DNA of 5,947 bases from assembly GCA_002482415.1 (NCBI GenBank), contig DLFY01000214.1, forward strand, positions 2,671 to 8,617. The letters run 5' to 3'. This document shows, piece after piece, positions 1-5,947 of the stretch. Source of the stretch: Phycisphaerales bacterium UBA7708. Its GTDB lineage: Bacteria > Planctomycetota > Phycisphaerae > Sedimentisphaerales > Anaerohalosphaeraceae. The notes beneath the pieces were generated by a model. The model had not been told where the DNA came from, searched no databases, and worked only from the letters and a program-made list of their open reading frames with translations. How positions within the stretch are numbered: the first letter of the stretch is position 1; the number at the start of each line of letters is the position of its first letter. A program made the translations under genes and the position numbers.

Positions 1-1
1 A

Positions 2-883
2 GACAAGTGGGCCCAGAACACGATTAAGACGCCCATGACCATCGGCCATGAGTTCGTCGGCGAGATTGTCGAGATGGGAAGCAATGTTCACGACTTCAAA
101 ATCGGCGATATTGTCAGCGCCGAAGGGCATGTCGTCTGCGGGCGATGCCGCAATTGTCTGGCCGGCCGGCGGCATCTGTGCCATTCGCCCAAGGGCATCG
201 GCGTCAATCGCGATGGGGCGTTTGCTGAATTTATCTCGGTACCGGTGACCAATATCTGGTACTGCGACAAGTCAATTCCGCTGGATGTGATAAGCTGCTT
301 TGACCCGCTGGGTAATGCGGTACATACCGCTCTGACCTTCAACCTGGTCGGCGAAGATGTCCTGATTACCGGGGCCGGGCCGATTGGCTGCATGGCTGCC
401 GGTGTTGCCCGTCAGGTGGGGGCACGTCATGTGGTGGTGACGGATATGAATCCCGGCCGGCTGGAACTGGCCAAAAAGATGGGGGCTACTCTGACCGTGG
501 ACGTCCGCAGCGAGACGCTTGCCCAGGCCCAGCAGAAACTCGGCATGAAAGAAGGCTTCGATGTGGGTATGGAGATGTCCGGCAGCCCGCAGGCTCTCAA
601 TGATATGCTGACCAATATGGCTCATGGCGGCAAGATTGCCCTGCTGGGGATTCTGCCTCCGTCGCAGGTGGACTGGAACACGGTGATTTTCAACGGCCTG
701 ACGCTGACCGGCATTTACGGACGGCTTATGTACGAAACGTGGTATAAAGTCACGATGCTCATTCAGGGCGGGCTGGACATTTCGCCGCTGATTACGCATC
801 ATTTCCACTATACCGAATTCGAAAAGGGATTCGAGGCGCTGCGTTCCGGCGGCGGATGTAAAGTGGTTCTGAACTGGGCCTAA
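2..883 (+). CDS. tdh: L-threonine 3-dehydrogenase, 5'-truncated by the window edge
   Basis: Zinc-dependent medium-chain dehydrogenase that oxidises L-threonine to 2-amino-3-oxobutyrate with NAD+, in the cytoplasm. The reading frame is open from base 2, and residues before the first ATG (base 35) already read as Tdh ([11 protein letters not shown]), so that ATG is internal. Numbered from that Met, H5-E6 in the GHE motif are catalytic-zinc ligands. C35, C38, C41 and C49 form the structural zinc site, GAGPIG (113-118) is the Rossmann nucleotide loop, and D137 at the end of the next strand fits NAD+ preference. The frame ends at TAA 881-883. Compared with the usual length of about 341 residues, roughly 45-50 N-terminal residues lie outside the window, including the expected catalytic Cys. 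kbl follows after 21 nt and supplies the next pathway step, which supports Tdh over a generic alcohol or sorbitol dehydrogenase. Identity is by family recognition. Confidence 0.93.
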   Translation, partial: DKWAQNTIKTPMTIGHEFVGEIVEMGSNVHDFKIGDIVSAEGHVVCGRCRNCLAGRRHLCHSPKGIGVNRDGAFAEFISVPVTNIWYCDKSIPLDVISCFDPLGNAVHTALTFNLVGEDVLITGAGPIGCMAAGVARQVGARHVVVTDMNPGRLELAKKMGATLTVDVRSETLAQAQQKLGMKEGFDVGMEMSGSPQALNDMLTNMAHGGKIALLGILPPSQVDWNTVIFNGLTLTGIYGRLMYETWYKVTMLIQGGLDISPLITHHFHYTEFEKGFEALRSGGGCKVVLNWA

Positions 884-904
884 GTTTAAACGGAGACAGA
901 AGTC

Positions 905-2092
905 ATGTATCAATCCATGAAAAGACAATTGAGCGAAACGCTTGACCAGATTCGCAGTGATGGTCTGTATAAAAACGAGCGGATTATTGTCAGCCCGCAA
1001 AAGAACCGTATTACCGTGAAGCCGGACCGGCCGGTACTGAATTTCTGCGCCAATAATTATCTGGGTCTGTCCGACCATCCGGAGATTATTAAGGCCGCCG
1101 CCGGCAGCTATGACAAGTGGGGCTTTGGGCTTTCTTCGGTGCGGTTTATCTGCGGCACCCAGCAGATTCACAAGAGCCTTGAGGCGAAGGTGTCACAGTT
1201 TCTGGGCACCGAAGATACGATTCTTTACAGCTCCTGCTTCGACGCCAACGGCGGTGTCTTTGAGACGCTGCTTGGCCCCGAGGATGCGATTATCAGCGAC
1301 GAACTCAATCACGCCAGCATCATCGATGGCATCCGTCTGTGCAAGGCCCAGCGTTATCGCTACAAAAACAGTGATATGGCTGACCTCGAAGCTAAACTTA
1401 AGGAAGCCTCCAATACCCGTCTGCGTCTGATTGCCACCGATGGTGTCTTTTCGATGGATGGCTATGTGGCCCGTCTGGATGAAATCTGCGACCTGGCCGA
1501 CAAGTACGATGCGGCGGTGATGATTGACGATTGTCATGCCACCGGCGTCATCGGCAAAACCGGCCGGGGCACGCCCGAATATCGCGGCGTCATGGGCCGG
1601 GTGGATATCATCACCGGCACTTTCGGCAAGGCCCTCGGCGGAGCCAGCGGCGGATTCGTCTCGGCACGCAAAGAAATCGTGGACCTGCTCCGCCAGCGCA
1701 GCCGTCCGTATCTGTTTTCCAATTCGCTGGCACCGGCGATTGTGTGTGCCTCACTGCGGGCGCTGGAGATGCTGACCGAATCAACGGCTCTGCTGGACCG
1801 CCTGCATGAAAATACAGTTTACTTCCGCCAGCGGATTCAGAAGACAGGCCTGAAGGTCCTTCCCGGCGACCATCCCATCACGCCGATTATTCTCGGTGAT
1901 GCGGTCCTGGCTCAGAAAATGGCCGCCCGACTGCTCGAAGAAGGGATTTACGTGATTGGCTTTTTCTTTCCGGTCGTCCCCAAAGGACAGGCCCGCATCC
2001 GCACCCAGATATCCGCTGCTCATACAAAAGAAGACCTCGATTTTGCGGTCGAAAAATTCCAGCAGGTCGGCAAAGAACTGAACCTCTGCTGA
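905..2092 (+). CDS. kbl: 2-amino-3-ketobutyrate CoA ligase (glycine C-acetyltransferase)
   Basis: PLP enzyme of the alpha-oxoamine synthase family. It cleaves 2-amino-3-oxobutyrate with CoA to glycine and acetyl-CoA, using the unstable product of Tdh. The protein is 395 residues, close to the usual 398. Visible landmarks are [10 protein letters not shown] (46-55), SVRFICGTQ (78-86), SSCFDANGG (109-117), H136 in NHAS (predicted to stack on PLP), the DDCHATG segment with D208/D209 and H211, and [13 protein letters not shown] with K242 as predicted Schiff-base lysine. The end block [15 protein letters not shown] is also typical. The match is strong enough to exclude the sister enzymes KBL-like BioF and HemA. 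The ATG at 905 is chosen because GGAGA at 892-896 lies 8 nt upstream; an in-frame ATG at 917 lacks such spacing. The 21-nt gap after tdh suggests co-transcription. Gene order is tdh-kbl, whereas E. coli has kbl-tdh. Confidence 0.96.
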   Translation: MYQSMKRQLSETLDQIRSDGLYKNERIIVSPQKNRITVKPDRPVLNFCANNYLGLSDHPEIIKAAAGSYDKWGFGLSSVRFICGTQQIHKSLEAKVSQFLGTEDTILYSSCFDANGGVFETLLGPEDAIISDELNHASIIDGIRLCKAQRYRYKNSDMADLEAKLKEASNTRLRLIATDGVFSMDGYVARLDEICDLADKYDAAVMIDDCHATGVIGKTGRGTPEYRGVMGRVDIITGTFGKALGGASGGFVSARKEIVDLLRQRSRPYLFSNSLAPAIVCASLRALEMLTESTALLDRLHENTVYFRQRIQKTGLKVLPGDHPITPIILGDAVLAQKMAARLLEEGIYVIGFFFPVVPKGQARIRTQISAAHTKEDLDFAVEKFQQVGKELNLC

Positions 2093-2176
2093 AATTCAGG
2101 GTAATTCTAAGAGCGGGTCGGGTGGTCGGCTCGCATTCTCTGGTAGGCGATAGAGTATATCTCTCGAATTTCGGGT

Positions 2177-2205
2177 TTGACAAAAGCTATCCGAAGCGGG
2201 ACAAT
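2177..2205 (+). promoter_or_regulatory. Putative sigma-70-type promoter of the glycosyltransferase-ABC operon
   Basis: A perfect -35 hexamer TTGACA (2177-2182) is followed after exactly 17 nt by GACAAT (2200-2205), a 4/6 match to TATAAT that keeps the key A at position 2 and T at position 6. An alternative -10, CAATAT, would need a 19-nt spacer. Transcription would begin near 2212, giving a leader of about 35 nt before the ATG at 2247. This is a pattern match only, and planctomycete promoters are poorly characterised. Confidence 0.5.
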
Positions 2206-2235
2206 ATTGCCTATCTTGTTAAGCCAAATGGAATT

Positions 2236-2240
2236 GGAGA
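2236..2240 (+). promoter_or_regulatory. Ribosome binding site of the glycosyltransferase gene
   Basis: GGAGA lies 6 nt before the ATG at 2247. It fixes that ATG as the start over the in-frame ATG two codons later at 2253. Confidence 0.65.
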
Positions 2241-2246
2241 CGGCCT

Positions 2247-3539
2247 ATGCGAATGGTACATCTGGCACCGGGGGCGGGAGGCGGTTTTTATTGCGAAAAT
2301 TGCGTTCGCGACGCGATGATGCTGCGTCAATTGTGCCGGCTGGGGCATGATGCAATTGCCTTGCCGATGTATTTGCCGGCCGGCCCCGAGCAGCACGATA
2401 TTCCGAAAGGGCCGTTGTTTTTCGGGGGTATCAATGTCTATCTCCAGCAGAAGCTGGGCTTTTTTCGGCATACACCGCGCTGGCTGGATGCAATTCTGGA
2501 TTCACCGCGGCTGTTATCACGCGCAGCTCGGCAGGCAGGGGTATCTAATGTCAAACAATTGGGAGAAACAACCCTTTCCATGCTGCGAGGGCAGGATGGA
2601 AAACAAGTCAAGGAACTGGACCGGCTGATCGAGTGGCTGATTCTGCCGGAAAACCGGCCCGATGTGGTGGTCTTGTCCAATGCCCTGCTGATGGGAGTGG
2701 CCGGGCCGATTCGACAAAAACTGGGTTGTGCAGTAGTCAGCCTGCTGCAGGATGAAGACGGATTCGTGGATGGACTGGGCCAGCCATGGTCAGGGCAGGT
2801 CTGGGAGCTGATGCGGCGGTGTGCGGCGAATGTGGATTTGTTTGTCGCGGTGAGCCGTTATTATCAGAAATTGATGGCCGAAAAACTGGCCCTGCCGACA
2901 GGCCGGATTCAGGCTGCCTATCCGGGGCTGGAGTTATCGGATTACCCCGCGGGACGAAAAAACGGCGGTATCCTGACGCTCGGTTATCTGGCACGCCTCT
3001 GCCCGGATAACGGGTTCGATCTGCTGGTCGATGCCGTCATTGGTCTGGCAGCCGAGCCGGGATTGCCCGCGGTGCGGCTGATTGCCAGCGGCGGACAGAC
3101 CGCGGCCGACACAGCGTATATTGAGTCCATGAAGAAAAAGATTCAGGCGGCGGGCTTGCAGGAGCGTGTGGAGTTTCGGGAGGATTTCAGTCTCGACAGC
3201 CGCAAGACATTTTTCCAGACGATAGATTTAATGTGTGTGCCGTTTCGCAAGCCCGCGGCCTACGGATTATGCGTGCTGGAATCCATGGCCAGCGGCGTGG
3301 GCTTTATCGCACCGGCAGCGGGGGTGTTTCCGGAGTATGCCGACTGCAGCGGGGCGGGAATCCTGGTCGAACCCAATTCCTGTCCGCATCTGATGGCCGC
3401 CCTGCGAGGGCTTATCTGCAATCCCGCCAAAATCCACGACATGGGCCAAAAAGGCCGTCAGGCGGCTTTGCAGCATTTCGATATCAAAACTAATTCCAAA
3501 CAGTACCTCAACCTACTGGAAGGAGTCATGCGAAAATGA
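2247..3539 (+). CDS. GT4-type (GT-B fold) glycosyltransferase, acceptor and donor unknown
   Basis: A 430-residue, probably cytoplasmic or membrane-associated, glycosyltransferase that should move a sugar from an activated donor to an unknown acceptor. The N-terminal half has the glycine-rich HLAPGAGGGFYCENC stretch (5-19), DVVVLSNALLMG (139-150) and LFVAVSRYYQKLM (198-210). The C-terminal donor-binding half begins with ILTLGYLARLCPDNGFDLLVDA (from 242), continues with VEFREDF (308-314) and LMCVPFRKP (328-336), and ends with YGLCVLESMASG (339-350) and GILVEP (371-376). E345 is the second Glu of the EX7E motif, but the first Glu position is A337. The N-terminal Y-C-E-N-C style recalls glycosyltransferases common in planctomycetes. 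There is no signal peptide or clear membrane segment. It starts a new operon, with its own putative promoter and ribosome binding site, and its stop overlaps the start of the ABC ATPase by ATGA. The GT4-like fold is well supported; the biochemical role is not. Confidence 0.82.
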   Translation: MRMVHLAPGAGGGFYCENCVRDAMMLRQLCRLGHDAIALPMYLPAGPEQHDIPKGPLFFGGINVYLQQKLGFFRHTPRWLDAILDSPRLLSRAARQAGVSNVKQLGETTLSMLRGQDGKQVKELDRLIEWLILPENRPDVVVLSNALLMGVAGPIRQKLGCAVVSLLQDEDGFVDGLGQPWSGQVWELMRRCAANVDLFVAVSRYYQKLMAEKLALPTGRIQAAYPGLELSDYPAGRKNGGILTLGYLARLCPDNGFDLLVDAVIGLAAEPGLPAVRLIASGGQTAADTAYIESMKKKIQAAGLQERVEFREDFSLDSRKTFFQTIDLMCVPFRKPAAYGLCVLESMASGVGFIAPAAGVFPEYADCSGAGILVEPNSCPHLMAALRGLICNPAKIHDMGQKGRQAALQHFDIKTNSKQYLNLLEGVMRK

Positions 3540-4222
3540 GTGATTTCCTGTTACAGATTAAAGGACTTCAAAAAAAGTATTCTGAAACCGTCGGCGAAAC
3601 CGAAGTGCTCAGGGGCATCGATCTGGATGTTCCACGGGGCCGGTCGGTGGCGATTGTCGGGCCGTCCGGCTGCGGCAAGAGCACGCTGCTCAACATTCTG
3701 GGCCTGCTGGATAAGCCGACGGCAGGCACGGTATTGCTGGATGGTCAGGATTTCGCGGGCCTGAGCGAAACGGCAGCGGCCAAAGTCCGCAACCTGCGGA
3801 TCGGATTTGTCTTCCAGATGCACCATCTCCTACCGCAATGCACCGTGCTTGAAAACGTGCTGATTCCCACACTGGCGGGCAATACCAAAGCGTCGCAAAA
3901 GGAAATGCTGTACTATGCGGCGGAATTGCTGGATCGGGTCGGCCTGACGGGGCGGATGAATTATCTGCCCGGCCAGCTCAGTGCCGGGCAGCGGCAGCGG
4001 GCGGCCCTCGTGCGGGCGCTGATCAACAAGCCCGCCCTGTTGCTGGCCGATGAGCCGACAGGGGCGCTGGACCATGCTGCCGCTGAACAGATTGCCAGGC
4101 TGATGGTGGAATTGAATCAGCAGGAAAAGCTGACGCTGATTGTAGTGACCCATTCAATGGATCTGGCCAAAAAAATGGATCGGCGCTACGAACTGGCCGA
4201 CGGCCTGCTCAAGACATTATGA
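3536..4222 (+). CDS. ABC transporter ATP-binding protein, LolD/MacB/YbbA type
   Basis: A 228-residue cytoplasmic ATPase subunit predicted to power the permease encoded next. All ABC motifs are present: Walker A GPSGCGKST (42-50, K48), Q-loop Q94 in FVFQMHHLLP, signature LSAGQRQR (148-155, Ala in place of the second Gly of LSGGQ), Walker B LLLADEP with D172-E173, D-loop GALD (176-179) and H-loop H206 in VTHS. The length and the pattern around FQ-HHLLP and the signature fit the LolD/FtsE/MacB/YbbA group, which pairs with FtsX-fold permeases, better than nutrient importers. The ATG at 3536 overlaps the glycosyltransferase stop as ATGA, with AGGAG at 3521-3525 ten nt upstream, so translation is probably coupled. 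The catalytic residues are intact, so an active ATPase is expected. Whether the complex extrudes lipoproteins, glycolipids or small molecules, or acts as a mechanical signal transmitter, cannot be decided. Confidence 0.92.
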   Translation: MSDFLLQIKGLQKKYSETVGETEVLRGIDLDVPRGRSVAIVGPSGCGKSTLLNILGLLDKPTAGTVLLDGQDFAGLSETAAAKVRNLRIGFVFQMHHLLPQCTVLENVLIPTLAGNTKASQKEMLYYAAELLDRVGLTGRMNYLPGQLSAGQRQRAALVRALINKPALLLADEPTGALDHAAAEQIARLMVELNQQEKLTLIVVTHSMDLAKKMDRRYELADGLLKTL

Positions 4223-4229
4223 CCATAGC

Positions 4230-4262
4230 GATTCCGGCTCAACGGGGGTAGAGGGCCGAATC
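4230..4262 (+). promoter_or_regulatory. Intercistronic hairpin before the permease gene
   Basis: GATTC-(C)-GGCTC (4230-4240, C4235 bulged) can pair with GGGCCGAATC (4253-4262). This gives a 10-bp stem with one bulge and one G-U pair around a 12-nt loop. There is no T-tract after it, so it is not an intrinsic terminator. It sits 7 nt after the ATPase stop codon and ends 4 nt before the permease ribosome binding site. A role in mRNA stability or in setting permease translation is conceivable but unproven. Confidence 0.35.
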
Positions 4263-4266
4263 GATT

Positions 4267-4270
4267 GAGG
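4267..4270 (+). promoter_or_regulatory. Ribosome binding site deciding the permease start
   Basis: GAGG lies 8 nt before the ATG at 4279. An in-frame TAG at 4249-4251 blocks any longer N-terminus beginning at the earlier ATG (4219), so 4279 is the first usable ATG. A further in-frame ATG follows at 4285. Confidence 0.6.
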
Positions 4271-4278
4271 CGAAAAAT

Positions 4279-5947
4279 ATGAAAATGATTCAACTGGCAC
4301 GACGGGGGTTTCGGTTTTACTGGAAGTCGCATGTAGCGGCGGGACTGGCGATTCTGGTGGCCGCGGCGGTATTGACAGGGGCCATGTCGGTAGGCGATTC
4401 GATCAAGGCCAGCCTCCTGCGGCAGGCCCAGTGGCGGCTGGGCAAGACCCGGCTGGCCGTGGCGCATTCGGGATTGTTCCGGGCGGATCTGGCCGGCGAC
4501 CTGGCTGGCGCTTTGCATGTTTCCGTGGCGCCGGTGCTGCTGGGTCAGGGATTTGCGGATTCTCCCGATGGCGCCACGCGCGTCGGTGATGTCCAGGTGC
4601 TGGGTGTGGATGAGCGGTTCTGGGTTCTGGGGCCAGGAGAGGGGATGGACCCGCTGAAGGAACTGGACCAGCAGGTGGCGATTAGTGAGCCGCTGGCCCG
4701 ACGGCTCAATCTGGCGCCAGGACAGGATATTCTGGTGCGGCTCAGTACGACCGGCGGCATGCCCATCGAGGCGGTTCTGGCCCCCGAACAGCAGCGGCTG
4801 ACGGCCTTTCGCTGGACCGTGGGCGGCATTGTCGGCGGCGATGCCTTTGGCCGATTCGATTTGTATTCCCGGCCCGACGGCGGGATGAATATTTTTATCC
4901 CGCTGGCAAGGCTGCATGCCCTGCTCCATCCGGATACTTCGACCGTGCAGGCCAATCTGCTGCTGATGGATGCTGCGGTACAAAGCTTGACGGTGCTGCA
5001 GGGTATTAAATCCCTGTGGCAGTTGCCTGATGCCGGGCTGGACTTGCGGGAGCCTAACGGCCTTACCGGTTTTGAGCTGCGTACCGATGCCGTCTTCTTC
5101 GCCGATTCCATGGCTCAGTCGATTGCCAGACAAATTCCTGCCCATCAGCAGGTGCTGACCTACTTTGTCAACGAACTGCGAGCCGGGGACAATACCGTTC
5201 CGTATTCCTTTGTCGGTGCTATCGAAGACCGTGCCGATACGGGTTTATTTACAAGTCTTGCCGCAGATGAAATGATCATCAATGAAAACCTTGCCGACGA
5301 TCTTGGCGTCTCCGAGGGCGGCAAAATTGAAATACGATACTTCGTCCCTTCGCAGGGTAAAAGTCTTTCCGAACAGAGTGCCGCATTTAGCGTCAAGACG
5401 GTGGTGCCGATGATGGGCACGGGTGCCGATACGTCGCTGATGCCGTCATTTGAGGCGCTGGCGAATGCGGAAAACTGCCGGGACTGGAAGCCGGGCATCC
5501 CGATTGATTTTTCACGGATTCGCCCGGAAGATGAGCAGTACTGGCAGCAGTACAAAGGCGCCCCCAAGGCCTTTATTGCCATGAAGACGGCCCGCCAGCT
5601 CTGGTCGAGCCGGTTCGGAACCATTACCGCCATGCGGTTTCCGGCTGCCGGCAATGATTCAAAAACCCTCGCCAAACGAATTGTGTCGGCGGTGGAGCCT
5701 TCGGATGCCGGGTTTGCGATTCTGGATACGGGATCTGTCAGGACCGCTGCCGCCGGAACAACGGATTTCAGCGGACTGGTGACGGGGTTGAGTTTCTTTT
5801 TGATTGCCGCGGCCTTGATCCTGGCCGGGCTGGTCTATTCCTTCGCACTCCAGCGCAGGTTATCTCAGCTTGGAATTCTGTCGGCGGCCGGATTGACCCA
5901 GGGCCAATTGTTTACGGCCTTTATTCTGGAACACAGCCTGGTTGTTG
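4279..5947 (+). CDS. Large FtsX/MacB-like ABC transporter permease, 3'-truncated by the window edge
   Basis: The frame runs without a stop from ATG 4279 to the window edge (556 codons, incomplete). It encodes the membrane partner of the preceding ATPase. A basic N-terminus (ARRGFRFYWKSH) leads to membrane segment 1 at about residues 18-37. An ectodomain of roughly 460 residues follows, then membrane segment 2 at about 500-523 and the likely start of segment 3 near 542. The cytoplasmic linker after segment 2 (QRRLSQLGILSAAGLTQGQ, from 525) has the usual FtsX-domain pattern. Within the ectodomain, a motif of type E-x-LA-x2-L-x4-G occurs at 137-148 and again at 336-347. A dense conserved-looking block, AENCRDWKPGIPIDFSRIR (397-415) and GAPKAFIAM (427-435), resembles a family of very large permeases (about 1000 residues or more) that I associate with planctomycetes and their relatives. 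If so, several hundred residues and further membrane segments lie beyond the window. Spacing from the ATPase gene is 56 nt. The substrate is unknown. Confidence 0.85.
   Translation, partial: MKMIQLARRGFRFYWKSHVAAGLAILVAAAVLTGAMSVGDSIKASLLRQAQWRLGKTRLAVAHSGLFRADLAGDLAGALHVSVAPVLLGQGFADSPDGATRVGDVQVLGVDERFWVLGPGEGMDPLKELDQQVAISEPLARRLNLAPGQDILVRLSTTGGMPIEAVLAPEQQRLTAFRWTVGGIVGGDAFGRFDLYSRPDGGMNIFIPLARLHALLHPDTSTVQANLLLMDAAVQSLTVLQGIKSLWQLPDAGLDLREPNGLTGFELRTDAVFFADSMAQSIARQIPAHQQVLTYFVNELRAGDNTVPYSFVGAIEDRADTGLFTSLAADEMIINENLADDLGVSEGGKIEIRYFVPSQGKSLSEQSAAFSVKTVVPMMGTGADTSLMPSFEALANAENCRDWKPGIPIDFSRIRPEDEQYWQQYKGAPKAFIAMKTARQLWSSRFGTITAMRFPAAGNDSKTLAKRIVSAVEPSDAGFAILDTGSVRTAAAGTTDFSGLVTGLSFFLIAAALILAGLVYSFALQRRLSQLGILSAAGLTQGQLFTAFILEHSLVV

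Larger units (their letters stand above)
2093..2246. other. Intergenic spacer between kbl and the glycosyltransferase operon
   Basis: A 154-nt spacer separates the threonine pair from the next operon. Its second half carries the promoter listed separately. Its first half has only weak 4-bp inverted repeats (for example AGAG-TATAT-CTCT near 2150-2162) and no T-tract after a GC-rich stem, so no intrinsic terminator for kbl is evident. Read-through or Rho-dependent termination is possible. A 65-codon open frame starting at 2122 runs through the promoter and into the next gene in another frame and is not credible as a gene. Confidence 0.6.

Noticed and set aside
35..37. ATG at 35 as the true start of the dehydrogenase
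   Set aside because: The frame is open back to the window edge and the preceding residues already match Tdh. Starting here would remove the substrate-domain N-terminus, including the catalytic Cys.
272..1171. 299-codon open frame on the minus strand
   Set aside because: It is antisense to tdh and kbl, both recognised from family motifs along their whole length. The predicted protein is low-complexity (rich in H, R, Q, N) with no recognisable motif. It is a codon-bias shadow.
2110..2165. Possible terminator after kbl
   Set aside because: Only 4-bp stems (GAGC/GCTC, CTCT/AGAG) with no following T-tract, too weak to call.
2122..2319. 65-codon + frame in the kbl-glycosyltransferase spacer
   Set aside because: It spans the promoter candidate and runs over the glycosyltransferase start in another frame. 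It has no ribosome binding site and no recognisable protein features.
3977..4000. LSAGQ instead of LSGGQ in the ATPase as a sign of inactivity
   Set aside because: Ala or Val at this signature position is common in active LolD/MacB-type ATPases, and Walker A, Walker B, Q-loop and H-loop residues are all intact.
4186..5145. 319-codon open frame on the minus strand
   Set aside because: It is antisense to the permease, whose + frame is open throughout with membrane segments and family motifs. The minus product is rich in R, Q, G and H without domain features, and its 5' end has no convincing ribosome binding site.
5160..5675. 171-codon open frame on the minus strand
   Set aside because: It lies opposite the most conserved-looking part of the permease, including the A-E-N-C-R-D-W block. 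The Ser/Arg-rich product matches nothing I recognise.

Overview
This window is a piece of a bacterial chromosome, about 55-57% GC by eye, with all five genes on the + strand and packed tightly. The style of the last three genes suggests a planctomycete or a relative in the PVC group, possibly Phycisphaerae/Sedimentisphaerales. These genes are a GT4 glycosyltransferase with a Y-C-E-N-C N-terminus, a LolD/MacB-type ATPase, and a very large FtsX-type permease carrying an A-E-N-C-R-D-W block. The assignment rests on remembered family resemblance, not on a search. No mobile element, tRNA, rRNA or CRISPR array was seen.

Region 1 (1-2092) is a threonine catabolic pair. It holds the 3' part of threonine 3-dehydrogenase (tdh, N-terminus cut off by the window edge), then, 21 nt later, a complete 2-amino-3-ketobutyrate CoA ligase (kbl). 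Together they convert L-threonine to 2-amino-3-oxobutyrate and then to glycine plus acetyl-CoA. Key metal-, NAD- and PLP-binding motifs are visible.

Region 2 (2093-2246) is a 154-nt spacer. I see no convincing terminator in it, but there is a good sigma-70-like promoter (TTGACA, 17 nt, GACAAT) about 40 bases before the next gene.

Region 3 (2247-5947) looks like a second operon. A GT4-type glycosyltransferase overlaps by ATGA with an ABC ATPase. After a 56-nt gap comes a large FtsX/MacB-like permease that stays open to the right edge (at least 556 codons). The ATPase and permease should form a type VII (mechanotransmission-type) ABC complex acting at the cell envelope. The coupled glycosyltransferase suggests a glycoconjugate or envelope role, but no substrate can be read from the sequence.

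The points most worth a second look are a tandemly repeated MacB-like motif in the permease ectodomain, loss of the first Glu of the EX7E motif in the glycosyltransferase, and a hairpin with a 10-codon mini-frame just before the permease start.
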